33,679 nt of DNA from Streptomyces sp. NRRL F-5727 (lineage in GTDB: Bacteria > Actinomycetota > Actinomycetes > Streptomycetales > Streptomycetaceae), in NCBI RefSeq assembly GCF_000719555.1, contig NZ_JOGX01000065.1, positions 1 through 33,679 on the forward strand, written 5' to 3'. This document shows positions 15,097 through 22,771 of the stretch, piece by piece (the stretch's first letter is position 1; each line of letters begins with the position of its first letter). The notes under the pieces are model-generated. The model ran no database searches. It was not told where the DNA came from and saw only the letters and a list, made by a program, of their open reading frames with translations. The translations under genes were made by a program, and so were the position numbers.

Positions 15097-15702
15097 TCAG
15101 GCGGGGCCGGCGAGCGGCGGGTGGTCGAGCACGCGGGGCTTGTACTCGACCAGCTGGATGCGGCCGTCGAACGTGCGGTGATCGGTCATGTCGAGGGCGA
15201 CGTCCGGGTAGCCGTCGTAGATGCGCTCCTCGCCGGTGGCCCCGGTGATCACCGGGAACATCACGACCCGGAAGCGGTCGACGAGTCCGGCTCGCAGCAG
15301 GGAGCGGCTCACGCTGAGGCTGCCGATCGTGCTGAGGAGTCCCGAGCCGCCCTCCTTCATGGCGCGGACCGCCTCGACGGCGTCGTCGCGGACGAGCGTG
15401 CAGTTCGCCCAGGTCAGGGGCGCTTCGAGGGAGGAGGAGAACACCACCTTGGAGGCTTGCGTGAGCTCGTCGACGGACGCTTCCTCCTCGGGCCTGAACT
15501 CGTCTTGTCCCTCGGGGACGACGCCCGCGGCGAAGCCCGACATCAGGCGGTAGGTGTTCGCCCCCATCAGATAGGTGGCCTTGGGCTGCTCGCCGAGCCA
15601 TGCGAGGTACTCCGGGCCTTCGAGGCCCCAGAAGCCGGGCCATCCCTGTCCCGATGCGTATCCGTCGAGGGAGGTGATGAAGTCGACGCGAAGCTCCGAC
15701 AT
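15097..15702 (-). CDS. Dihydrofolate reductase-like (RibD C-terminal) family protein
   Basis: 201 residues. The opening MSELRVDFITSLDGYASGQG, then KATYLMGANTYRLMSGFAAG, the central STIGSLSVSRSLLRAGLVDR and FRVVMFPVITGATGEERIYD are the hallmarks of the DHFR/RibD_C superfamily (COG0262), many members of which are NADPH-dependent reductases of unknown substrate. It is not a housekeeping folA or ribD. AAAGGA lies upstream of the ATG at 15702. It is convergent with the LysR gene, with a HAD remnant between them. Confidence 0.88.
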   Translation of the reverse strand: MSELRVDFITSLDGYASGQGWPGFWGLEGPEYLAWLGEQPKATYLMGANTYRLMSGFAAGVVPEGQDEFRPEEEASVDELTQASKVVFSSSLEAPLTWANCTLVRDDAVEAVRAMKEGGSGLLSTIGSLSVSRSLLRAGLVDRFRVVMFPVITGATGEERIYDGYPDVALDMTDHRTFDGRIQLVEYKPRVLDHPPLAGPA

Positions 15703-16351
15703 GGCGGTGTCCTTTCTGGCTGTCACGAGCTTGGACCGTCCGGGAGACGCAAACTCATCGGCCGAGCGACGTACGGAACCGGATCGCGGTAGGAGGGTCT
15801 TCAGCGTGGCGGGTCCAGGCGTCGCGGAAGCCGGCTGCGACGCGGGGGGTGCGGCCGGTCGGCGGATGCGCGTGAGGCAGGACGGGTTCGGGCAGGGGAG
15901 CGACACCTCTCTCGGCAGGGCAGGGGAGGAGGCGGAGTTCCCGGAGCCGGAGCCGGAGCCGGAGCCGGGGCCTGGGGAGCCCCGCTGCTCCGAGCGCGCC
16001 TCGGGTGCAGCCTCTGTCGATGCTCTGCGAGCGTAGAGAGGGAGCCGACAGGAGAGCTTCAGGCCCGCCGGGGCGGTCGCCCCGACAACCCGATCGGATG
16101 CGCGGTATGCGCGTGTCGGCTGCCTGAGACGAGCGGGTCCGTCCACGGGAGACAAGCGATCGCCGGCATGTCGAGGTCGTGGATCGTCGACCGTAAGCTC
16201 GAACTTCCTTACGTGCCGTGGGCGTTGGCCGACCTCGTCCTCGCCGCGAAGGATCAGCGGCGGGGCCCGGCCGGGCGCGCCGCCGCGAACCATCGCCCCG
16301 GCCCGCCCCGGCCGGCGTTCCCGGCGCCGAGGGCGATCGCGTCGGCGTCCG
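15703..16351. other. Gene-free stretch with (GAGCCG)n microrepeat
   Basis: About 650 bp without a convincing gene. At 15941-15970 there are about five tandem copies of a 6-bp unit (CCGGAG). A near-palindrome around 15773-15790 (TACGGAACCGG...CGCGGTA) lies upstream of the DHFR-like gene and may belong to its promoter. Both strands have open frames here, but they are low-complexity and lack family resemblance. Confidence 0.35.
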
Positions 16352-16762
16352 TCACGCGCCGGCGGACTCTCCGGCCCCGGCGGCCTCCTGGGCGAGGCGG
16401 TCGAACTGGGCGCCCATCGCGGCGGCGAGGGCCTGTGCGGCGGAGAGCGGCCGGACCATGACGGTGAAGTCGTCGATCTTCCCTTCCTCGTCGAAGTGGA
16501 GGAAGTCGCAGCCCTGGATCTGCCGCCCGTCGACGGTGGCGGTGAACACGAGGGCGTGGTCGCGGCCGTCGGGGTTCGCGATCTCGCGCACGTACGTGAA
16601 GTCCTCGAAGACCCGCATGACCCCGCGCAGGATCGCGGCGGTGATCGCCTTGCCCGGGTACGGCTTGAAGGCGACCGGGCTGGTGAAGACGACGTTCTCC
16701 GCGAGGAGCGCCTCGATGGCGGCCTCGTCGCGGTTCTCGACAGCCTTGCGGAACGGATGCAC
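16352..16762 (-). CDS. NTF2-like / SnoaL-like domain protein
   Basis: 136 residues with the NTF2-like pattern: VHPFRKAVENRDEAAIEALL, then AENVVFTSPVAFKPYPGKAI, a second helix, and strands ending in GCDFLHFDEEGKIDDFTVMV. The family covers isomerases, cyclases and non-catalytic pocket proteins, so the reaction cannot be given. The start is taken as GTG at 16762 because AGAGGGG lies five bases upstream; a TTG at 16780 would add six residues. Upstream is an AT-rich inverted repeat that may be an operator. Confidence 0.8.
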   Translation of the reverse strand: MHPFRKAVENRDEAAIEALLAENVVFTSPVAFKPYPGKAITAAILRGVMRVFEDFTYVREIANPDGRDHALVFTATVDGRQIQGCDFLHFDEEGKIDDFTVMVRPLSAAQALAAAMGAQFDRLAQEAAGAGESAGA

Positions 16763-16771
16763 GGCAACCCC

Positions 16772-16793
16772 TCTAGTCAACTAATTTAATAGA
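16772..16793. promoter_or_regulatory. AT-rich promoter/operator of NTF2-like gene
   Basis: TAGTCAACTAATTTAATAGA is unusually AT-rich for this genome and contains the short inverted repeat TAGT-CA-ACTA. MarR-type regulators often bind such sequences. It lies directly upstream of the NTF2-like gene. No regulator gene is adjacent. Confidence 0.35.
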
Positions 16794-17059
16794 CGCATCG
16801 GAGGGTAGGCTGGAGGGGTGCCCCTGTCCATACCCCGCGCAGGGTCGACAGCCGAGCAGCCGGGAACGAGCGCAGAGGTGAGCGGGCTCCGGTCGTTCGG
16901 GTGTCGGCCTGGCAGGCCGACAGCCCGGGAACACGTTGCCGCTTGTTCGTGACGGACCCCCGCTGTCCGTGGTTCGCCGCTCGTGCCGGCACGTTGTGGC
17001 TCCTGGTCGCAGGTGACCGGGATGCCGGGGGCCTGGTTCAGTCGGTGGTAGGAGGGTGG

Positions 17060-17249
17060 GGTGCGCCCGCCGCGCGGCGGTACTCGGCGTTTGATGCGCT
17101 GGGCCTCTTCGAGCCGGTCCTCGAAACGCTGACCGGCAGGCGGCCTCGACGGGGGCGCCCTGGCCGACGAGTTCGCGGGCGCGGGCGGCGATGCGCAGTT
17201 GATGGCGGGAGTAGCGGCGAAGTCCGCCCTCGGAGCGGAGCGGGGTGAT
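17060..17249 (-). pseudogene. MerR-family regulator remnant
   Basis: One minus-strand frame gives GGLRRYSRHQLRIAARAREL and VGQGAPVEAACR. After a frame change near 17131 the sequence continues as QRFEDRLEEAQRIKRRVPPR. Together these resemble the middle of a Streptomyces MerR regulator (RYS...L... second helix, then the coiled coil with EDRLEEAQRIN). The N-terminal wing is missing and no start is visible. The remnant lies directly downstream of the SCO5918-like gene. Confidence 0.45.
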
Positions 17250-17276
17250 CAGCCGGCTCGTTCTCCGAGGGTGACG

Positions 17277-17316
17277 CCGCCGTCCGCAGCGCCGGTACCG
17301 GCGCTGCGGACGGCGG
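17277..17316. terminator. 40-bp perfect palindrome downstream of SCO5918-like gene
   Basis: The two 20-base halves (17277-17296 and 17297-17316) are exact reverse complements with no loop bases, so a hairpin with a stem of about 18 bp can form in RNA. It lies 35 bp past the stop of the minus-strand gene 17352-17663 and probably terminates the cold-shock gene cluster. No T-run follows. Confidence 0.65.
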
Positions 17317-17351
17317 GCGGGGCTTCCTCCCCGGGGTCGGACCTGCGGCCG

Positions 17352-17663
17352 TCAGGCCGCTGGGGGTGTGCCGAGGAGATCCGGCGTCCGCCGGATGTGG
17401 TCGGTGACGGCGGCCCGGGCGGAGGCGGCCGGCCGGGTGCCGCACGTGAAGCCGAGTCGGGTCATGGCCCGCAGGACCTCGTCGGCACTGAAGTCGCGGC
17501 GGTCCTGGCGCGTGACGACCGCGCCGACCTGCTTGGCGGGGTAGTCACGGCGGCCGATGGTCACGAACGGGCCGGAGACGGGCTCGGGCACGACGCCCTT
17601 CATCGTCTCCAGGACACCGCTCTTCGTCAGCTCGAACGGGAAACGGGCGATCACGCAGCGCAT
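17352..17663 (-). CDS. SCO5918-family protein
   Basis: 103 residues. MRCVIARFPFELTKSGVLET, then KGVVPEPVSGPFVTIGRRDY, PAKQVGAVVTRQDRRDFSAD and EVLRAMTRLGFTC match the small conserved Streptomyces family named after SCO5918 of S. coelicolor. Function is unknown. It consistently sits near a cold-shock protein and a DEAD-box helicase, as here, so a role in RNA metabolism at low temperature is a fair inference. The codirectional upstream gene encodes a CBS domain 58 bp away. A strong palindrome follows the gene. Confidence 0.88.
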   Translation of the reverse strand: MRCVIARFPFELTKSGVLETMKGVVPEPVSGPFVTIGRRDYPAKQVGAVVTRQDRRDFSADEVLRAMTRLGFTCGTRPAASARAAVTDHIRRTPDLLGTPPAA

Positions 17664-17721
17664 GGGACCTCACAGGGGGAAGGGAAGGGGCGCGTCGGGT
17701 GGGCGTTCCCGCCGCGGGCGG

Positions 17722-17982
17722 TCAGGGGCGGGGCGTGGTTCCCGCCGGGTCGAGTTCGCTCAGGCGTACCCGGTCGGTGTACGCGGGGCTGGCGCGGAAG
17801 CCGGCGAGCTGGGCCCGGGTGACGAGACCGGTACGCCGGCCGTCGGCGTCGAGGATGACCAGGCGTGCGGTACGGGCCCCGCTCATCACCGCCAGGGCGA
17901 CCTCGACGGTCATGTCCGCCCAGACGTGCGGTTCGGCCGTCGCCTGGGTGGACGGCTGCGTACGGGGTTGCGTCGGTGTCAC
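17722..17982 (-). CDS. Single CBS-domain protein
   Basis: 86 residues: a short Thr/Gln-rich leader, then one CBS-type motif with MTVEVALAVMSGARTARLVI, LDADGRRTGLVTRAQLAGFR and TDRVRLSELDP. CBS domains usually pair to bind adenosyl ligands; a single copy would have to dimerise. It sits between the DEAD-box helicase and the SCO5918-like gene in the same direction, the arrangement I recall for SCO5918-SCO5921 of S. coelicolor. Probably an accessory of the cold-shock cluster. Confidence 0.8.
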   Translation of the reverse strand: MTPTQPRTQPSTQATAEPHVWADMTVEVALAVMSGARTARLVILDADGRRTGLVTRAQLAGFRASPAYTDRVRLSELDPAGTTPRP

Positions 17983-18043
17983 AAGCGGCTCCTGGTGGGG
18001 GTGGGGGACGTCAGGGGTGCTGGATCCGGTGCTGGATCCGGTG

Positions 18044-19366
18044 TCAGGGCTGGACGGGTGTCATCCGCCGCGGGGAGGGGCCTGGGACGTGGCCGCCCGA
18101 GGGCGTTCGCGCGCCCGTGATGCGGTGCAAGGCCGCCTCGCCGGGGCGGATCGGGGTGATCCGCGGCCGGACGCCCGCTTCGGACATGAGGCGGGCGGTG
18201 GCGCGGCGCTGGCCCGGTGTGACCAGGGTGACGACGCTGCCGGGCTGGCCGGCCCGGGCGGTGCGGCCGCTGCGGTGGAGGTAGTCCTTGGGGTCGGCGG
18301 GCGGATCGACGTTGACGACGAGGTCGAGGTCGTCGACGTGGATGCCCCGGGCGGCGACGCTCGTGGCGACGAGCACCGGCACCTGCCCGCTCCTGAACCG
18401 GGCGAGCGCGCGCGACCGCTGAGGCTGGGACTTGCCGCCGTGCAGCGCGGCGGCGAGCACCCCGCGGGCCAGCAGGTCCCCGGTCAGCCGGTCGACGGCG
18501 TGCTTGGTGTCGAGGAACATGATCACGCGCCCCGAACGGGAGGCGATCTCGGCGGTCGCGGCCTGTTTGTCGTCGGCACGGACGTGCAGGACGTGGTGCT
18601 CCATCGCGGTGACGGACCCGGCGGCGGGATCGACACAGTGCACGACGGGATCCGACAGGTAGCGGTCGACGAGCCGGTCGACGGAGCGGTCCAGGGTGGC
18701 CGAGAAGAGCAGCCGCTGGCCGTCGGCGGGCACCCGGTCGAGGAGTTCCGCGATCTGGGGCGCGAACCCCATGTCGTTCATCTGGTCCGCCTCGTCCAGG
18801 ACGGTGACGGAGATCCGGTCCAGCAGACAGTCTCCCCGGACGACGAGGTCCGTGAGCCGGCCCGGGGTGGCGACGACGATCTCGGTGCCCTTCCGGAGGG
18901 CGTACGTCTGCTTGCTGAAGGGCGTTCCGCCGACGACCGTGGCCAGCCTCGACCCGACGGCGTGGGCGTACGGCGTGAGAGCGTCGGTCACCTGCTGCGC
19001 CAGTTCACGGGTGGGGACGAGGACGAGGGCGAGGGGCCGCCTGGGCGCGGCGCGGGTGCCCGCCGTACGGGCCACCAGGGCGAGGCCGAAGGCCAGCGTC
19101 TTGCCGGAGCCGGTCCGGCCGCGCCCCAGCACGTCCCGGCCGGCGAGCGCGTTCGGAAGGGTCGCGCTCTGGATGGGGAACGGCGCGGTGACGCCTTCGG
19201 CCTCGAGCGCGGCGAGCAGGCGGTCCGGCAGGTCGAGGTCGGCGAACGCCCCGACCGTCGGCGGCGCGGGGGCGGTCGGGACGGGGAGAGTGCTCTCGTG
19301 CGGCCCGCGGGCGGATTCCCCGGGGCCCGGGGTGGTACGGCGGGCGGTCGGGTTCGTGCTGTTCAT
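18044..19366 (-). CDS. DEAD-box RNA helicase
   Basis: 440 residues with all core motifs: Q-motif (FPIQSATLP, about 63), Walker A GRTGSGKT (83-90), PTRELA, TPGRL (168-172), DEAD (191-194), SAT (222-224), then the second RecA domain with ARGIH and HRSGRTARAG. The N-terminal 35 residues are a disordered Pro/Thr-rich leader, and the C-terminus is a short basic tail. DEAD-box helicases unwind structured RNA, and cold-shock members help translation and ribosome assembly at low temperature. GAGGAAGG lies upstream of the ATG. The neighbouring csp and SCO5918-like genes support a cold-shock role. Confidence 0.95.
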   Translation of the reverse strand: MNSTNPTARRTTPGPGESARGPHESTLPVPTAPAPPTVGAFADLDLPDRLLAALEAEGVTAPFPIQSATLPNALAGRDVLGRGRTGSGKTLAFGLALVARTAGTRAAPRRPLALVLVPTRELAQQVTDALTPYAHAVGSRLATVVGGTPFSKQTYALRKGTEIVVATPGRLTDLVVRGDCLLDRISVTVLDEADQMNDMGFAPQIAELLDRVPADGQRLLFSATLDRSVDRLVDRYLSDPVVHCVDPAAGSVTAMEHHVLHVRADDKQAATAEIASRSGRVIMFLDTKHAVDRLTGDLLARGVLAAALHGGKSQPQRSRALARFRSGQVPVLVATSVAARGIHVDDLDLVVNVDPPADPKDYLHRSGRTARAGQPGSVVTLVTPGQRRATARLMSEAGVRPRITPIRPGEAALHRITGARTPSGGHVPGPSPRRMTPVQP

Positions 19367-19590
19367 GCGGGACCTTCCTCGGTACGAGGCACCTCAGGGA
19401 ATTCCCGCGAAGGAACGGAACGGAAGATTTCCCGACGGCTTCGAATGGGGGCATGAAAGCTGAGCCGCCGGAAGGACGCCCGAAAGGGGGATCGGCGGAT
19501 GGGGCGGCACGACGCGGAAGCAGTGGCCGGGTCGCCGGCCGCGGCGGAGCCGGAACGGAGCGGCTCGGAAGGATTCTCGTGGGGCGTACG

Positions 19591-19630
19591 CGGCAGGGGC
19601 CCGCACCCCGAAGGATGCGGGCCCCTGCCG
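19591..19630 (-). terminator. Intrinsic hairpin downstream of cold-shock gene
   Basis: A perfect 15-bp stem (CGGCAGGGGCCCGCA at 19591-19605 and its complement at 19616-19630) encloses a 10-base loop, 16 bp after the csp stop codon. It separates csp transcription from the helicase gene. Confidence 0.8.
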
Positions 19631-19646
19631 TCGGTGCGTGTCAGGG

Positions 19647-19850
19647 TCAGACCGTGACGATGTTCTCGGCCGTCGGGCCCTTCTGGCCCTGAGCGACGTC
19701 GAAGCTGACCTTCTGGCCTTCCTGCAACTCACGGAAGCCCTGGGAGGCGATGTTCGAGTAGTGGGCGAACACGTCGGGGCCGCCACCGTCCTGCTCGATG
19801 AAGCCGAAGCCCTTTTCCGCGTTGAACCACTTCACGGTACCCGTGCTCAT
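19647..19850 (-). CDS. Cold-shock protein (CspA family)
   Basis: 67 residues, the standard length. RNP1 is KGFGFIEQ (13-20) and RNP2 is DVFAHYS (26-32), within [20 protein letters not shown]. The protein is a five-stranded OB-fold RNA chaperone. The start ATG has an excellent AAGGAG nine bases upstream. A longer in-frame extension to 20111 is not family-like. A long A/T-richer upstream region suggests a structured 5' leader. It heads the cold-shock gene group that continues with the DEAD-box helicase, CBS and SCO5918-like genes. Confidence 0.95.
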   Translation of the reverse strand: MSTGTVKWFNAEKGFGFIEQDGGGPDVFAHYSNIASQGFRELQEGQKVSFDVAQGQKGPTAENIVTV

Positions 19851-20145
19851 GACGTATCTCCTTCGAGGATCATCGGCGTCCGCGCTGCGCGGAAACCATG
19901 TCGCCGAGATGATTGCCCCGCCGGAGAAACCGGAGGCGAAAAAATAAGTGCTCCCGGTTCCTTGAGGGACTACGGGGGCACTTGAAGTTTCGGGAACCAC
20001 AACTGCAACTGAAATCGACAGTAGCACGACTTCCTCCCGGAAGGCGGTGAAAATGTCCCCGCTCTTCTTGTGCGGCAGTAATTCTCGCCGCGCCGTCCAC
20101 CGAATTCTCACTTCGCGCGGGTAGATATCGGCTCAGCCCCGGCGT
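19851..20145. other. Upstream region of csp, candidate structured 5' leader
   Basis: About 295 bp without a gene. On the minus strand upstream of csp an imperfect inverted repeat (19946-19955 with 19974-19983, nine of ten paired; AAGTGCTCCC / GGGGGCACTT) could form a hairpin in a long csp leader. The A-run next to it (19938-19944) would read as a U-run in the leader RNA. The region is less GC-rich than its surroundings. Cold-shock mRNAs commonly have such leaders. Confidence 0.35.
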
Positions 20146-21063
20146 TCAGGACGGCGGGATCCGCGTGCTGCGGTCCTGTTGCGCCGCCGTGCGGAGTGCC
20201 GCGGTGACGGCGGTGGTCGTCGGGTCGGCCGCCTCCGTGTGACGGGTCGCGGCGAACAGGAGGCGCAGGATCGGGTGGTCCTCGATGGGCGCCGTGCGGA
20301 TTCCGGGTGTGGCCGGGGTGATGGCCGTCCGGGGGACGAGCGCGGTGGCGAGGCCGGCCTGTGCGAGGGCGAGCTGGGCGGCGATGTCGGCGGTGACGTA
20401 GCGCGTCGCGGGGGTGAAGCCGGCCTGCTGGCAGGCATGCAGGATGGCCTGTCCGCAGTCCGTGGTCGCCGGTGGCACGACAAGGTGGTGCGTGGCCAGT
20501 TCACGCAGGGCGACGGGACGCCCGTCGGACCGGTCGGCGGCGGTGACGACGAGCAGCGGATCGTCGAGCAGCGGCGAGACCGCGACGCCCTTGGGCGCGG
20601 TCTCCGGGAGGTGGTGGTACCGCTGCCCCAGCACCACGTCGACGGTGCCGAGCGTGAGTTCCCGCAGTTGCGCCTGGTCGGTGACGAGACACGTCACCGC
20701 GAGCTGCGGATGGTCCGCGCTCAGCGCGGTCAGCGCGGGGGCCACGATCCTGGCGACGGTCGACGGCAACGCGGCGAGCGTGGTGCCGGCGCCGACCGTG
20801 CCCCTGACCGCCGCGACGGCGCATTCGGCTTCCTCCATGGCGGCGAGGATCCGGTCGGCGTGTTCGAGGAGGACGCGGCCCGCCTCCGTGAGCGCGACGG
20901 TCCGCCCGTCAGGACGCAGGAGATCGACCCCCACGTCGTGTCTCAGCGCGGTCAGCTGCTGGGAGACGGCACCGGCGGACAGCGCCAGCGACTGGGCGGC
21001 CGCGGTGATGGAGCCGCGGGCGGCGACGGTTTTGAGCATGTACAGACGGCGGGCATCCAGCAT
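20146..21063 (-). CDS. LysR-family transcriptional regulator
   Basis: 305 residues. The winged helix-turn-helix is MLDARRLYMLKTVAARGSIT, then AAAQSLALSAGAVSQQLTAL. The effector domain starts about residue 92 (GTTLAALPSTVARIVAPALT). It is divergent from the SalK-like gene, and the 80-bp gap holds a TACC-N11-GGTA inverted repeat matching the T-N11-A rule of LysR binding sites. Effector unknown. The start is the ATG at 21063, which gives a canonical N-terminus. Confidence 0.92.
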   Translation of the reverse strand: MLDARRLYMLKTVAARGSITAAAQSLALSAGAVSQQLTALRHDVGVDLLRPDGRTVALTEAGRVLLEHADRILAAMEEAECAVAAVRGTVGAGTTLAALPSTVARIVAPALTALSADHPQLAVTCLVTDQAQLRELTLGTVDVVLGQRYHHLPETAPKGVAVSPLLDDPLLVVTAADRSDGRPVALRELATHHLVVPPATTDCGQAILHACQQAGFTPATRYVTADIAAQLALAQAGLATALVPRTAITPATPGIRTAPIEDHPILRLLFAATRHTEAADPTTTAVTAALRTAAQQDRSTRIPPS

Positions 21064-21075
21064 GACTCGATAGAT

Positions 21076-21094
21076 TACCTAAAGGGTTCCGGTA
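21076..21094. promoter_or_regulatory. Candidate LysR-type operator
   Basis: TACC (21076-21079) and GGTA (21091-21094) form an inverted repeat separated by exactly 11 bases, the geometry of LysR-regulator recognition sites. It lies between the lysR gene and the divergent SalK-like gene, about 13 bp upstream of the lysR start. Confidence 0.5.
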
Positions 21095-21106
21095 GAAATC
21101 ATCTCC

Positions 21107-21142
21107 TTGACCTGTGGAGTCCCGGCGGGCGATCTTCAACGC
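21107..21142 (+). promoter_or_regulatory. Putative promoter of SalK-like gene
   Basis: TTGACC (21107-21112) can act as a -35 element, with a poor -10 candidate CGATCT 17 bases downstream, about eight bases before ATG. There is no ribosome binding site before that ATG, fitting a leaderless mRNA. The same TTG could instead be a start codon for a 12-residue longer protein. Confidence 0.35.
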
Positions 21143-21880
21143 ATGGAAATCCTCGACTGCATCTCCGCGGTTGCCCGTCCCCTCCACGACGTCGGTGACG
21201 AGTTCATGTCCGACGACGCGACCGCTGACATCGGCCTGCGTGCCGGGTTCGCCCCGGGGCGCGGCTTCTACTGCCGCGGCCGGTTCGGCGTGCTCGGCGA
21301 GGCCCCGGCCTCGGTGGTCCAAGCGGTGCAGGGGTTCCTCGGCCCCGAACTGGTCACCGCCGGCTGGCGGGCCGGCGGGTCGGTGATGCCGGTCGAGGAG
21401 GCCGTCGCCTGCTACGCACAAGCCGCCCGGACATGGGGGCGCGCCAACATCTCCGCCGACGTCGACGTGGAGCACTTCAACCACCTGGCACAGCAGCTGA
21501 TCGACGCCGCCGACGCCGACGCACTGCCCCTGTTCGCCGGCTGGCGCGCCCAGCCCATACCCGGCGACGACCCGGTCGGAGCGGCGATGCAGCGCATCCA
21601 TGTACTGCGGGAACACCGTGGCGCCTGCCATCTGGTGGCGGTGCGCCTGTGCGGGCTGAGCGCGCGCGAGGCGATGGTCGTCAACCTCGGCGTCGAGCAG
21701 GCGACCCACTACGGCTGGCGGGAGCCGCGTCCCGTCGCCGCAGCCGCGATCCCCCGATGGCAGCGCGCCGAGCGGCTCACCGACGAGCTGCAGGCACCGC
21801 TCTACGCCGTGCTGACCGCTCGGCAACGCGCCGAATTCGCCCGGCACGTCGACGCGTTGACCGGCTCCCCGACCTCATGA
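21143..21880 (+). CDS. SalK-like helical protein (SCO6745-type family)
   Basis: 245 residues, mainly helical. RGFYCRGRFGVLGEAPASVV, then GPELVTAGW, DADALPLFAGWRAQPIPGDD and RIHVLREHRGACHLVAVRLC resemble the SalK helix-turn-helix family of actinobacteria (SCO6745-type). Those proteins are slightly longer; function is not established, although SalK was named from a lantibiotic locus. The start is the ATG at 21143, with a possible TTG at 21107. The divergent LysR gene with a shared operator suggests it is a LysR target. The next gene (21921) is codirectional, 40 bp away, and may be cotranscribed. Confidence 0.7.
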   Translation: MEILDCISAVARPLHDVGDEFMSDDATADIGLRAGFAPGRGFYCRGRFGVLGEAPASVVQAVQGFLGPELVTAGWRAGGSVMPVEEAVACYAQAARTWGRANISADVDVEHFNHLAQQLIDAADADALPLFAGWRAQPIPGDDPVGAAMQRIHVLREHRGACHLVAVRLCGLSAREAMVVNLGVEQATHYGWREPRPVAAAAIPRWQRAERLTDELQAPLYAVLTARQRAEFARHVDALTGSPTS

Positions 21881-21920
21881 CCGGATGTGACGAACACCCG
21901 CGGGCGCACGGAAGGACGGC

Positions 21921-22535
21921 ATGATCGTGGGCATGCTCCTCACTCATGAGGGCCTGTCGCCCTCCGTACACCCCACGGCCTATGTCGCTCCCACCGCCAC
22001 GCTGTGCGGAGACGTACGCGTGGGTGCGGGGTGCCGGGTGCTGTTCGGCGCGGTGCTCACCGCCGAGGGAGGGCCGGTGGAACTGGGCGAGGGCGGCATC
22101 GTGATGGAGAACTCGGTCCTGCGTGGCACCCGAAGGGATCCACTGATTCTGGGACGGCAGGTCCTGGTGGGCCCGACGTCCTACCTGACCGGCTGCCGGG
22201 TCGAGGACGAGGTCTTCCTGGCCACCGGCAGCCGCGTCTTCAACGGAGCGCGGATCGGGACCCGCTCCGAGGTGCGGATCAACGGGATCGTGCATCTGCG
22301 CACCGTGCTGCCCGCCGACTCGGTGGTGCCGATCGGCTGGGTCGCCGTCGGCGACCCCGCGCGCATTCTTCCGCCAGGGGACCACGACGGGATCTGGGCG
22401 GTGCAGAAGAACCTGGACTTCCCCGGCTACGTCTTCGGACTGGACCGACCCGCCGACGGCGAGAGCCTGATGCCGGCCGTCTCCGAACGCTTCGGCCGCG
22501 CCCTCGGCCGCCACGGCGACGACCGACAGGTCTGA
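21921..22535 (+). CDS. Gamma-carbonic-anhydrase-like hexapeptide-repeat protein
   Basis: 204 residues of left-handed beta-helix: VHPTAYVAPTATLCGDVRVG, then GCRVLFGAVLTAEGG, FLATGSRVFNGARIGTRSEV and RINGIVHLRTVLP. The C-terminal part (PIGWVAVGDPARILPPGDHD onward) is characteristic of Streptomyces proteins annotated as gamma carbonic anhydrases. The usual His-rich metal-binding segment in the central coils reads VGPTSYLTGCRVEDE here, with few His, so carbonic anhydrase activity is doubtful and a transferase or scaffold role is possible. AAGGA lies upstream of the ATG at 21921; MLLTHEG at 21933 is an alternative start. Confidence 0.8.
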   Translation: MIVGMLLTHEGLSPSVHPTAYVAPTATLCGDVRVGAGCRVLFGAVLTAEGGPVELGEGGIVMENSVLRGTRRDPLILGRQVLVGPTSYLTGCRVEDEVFLATGSRVFNGARIGTRSEVRINGIVHLRTVLPADSVVPIGWVAVGDPARILPPGDHDGIWAVQKNLDFPGYVFGLDRPADGESLMPAVSERFGRALGRHGDDRQV

Positions 22536-22771
22536 GGAGATCTGGCCGTCCGCCCTGACATACGAGGTCGAGGGGTTGCGGCAGGCACCCTCCCGGCCGC
22601 TCCGCGGTCCCCTTCTCCGCGCTCACCGTCGGCGAACTCGGATCCGGCGGGGACCAGCCGGCTTACCAGGGCGCCGGCCGCCCGGTCCGGGTGCCGTTCG
22701 GGGGCCGTCGGCTCACGGGCCGGAAGCGGCCTCCCGCCCGGGCACCATCTCAACCGCGGTGAGGAACCGTC

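Noticed and set aside
15773..15790. AACCG-N5-CGGTA near-palindrome resembling the receptor sites
   Set aside because: Spacing is five rather than six, the second half is degenerate, and it is not in a recognisable promoter spacer.
17699..19456. 585-residue plus-strand frame across the helicase region
   Set aside because: Complement of the DEAD-box helicase; no motifs, no plausible start signal.
19453..19692. Small plus-strand gene between helicase and csp
   Set aside because: It crosses the csp terminator and the 3' part of csp antisense, and its product is low-complexity.
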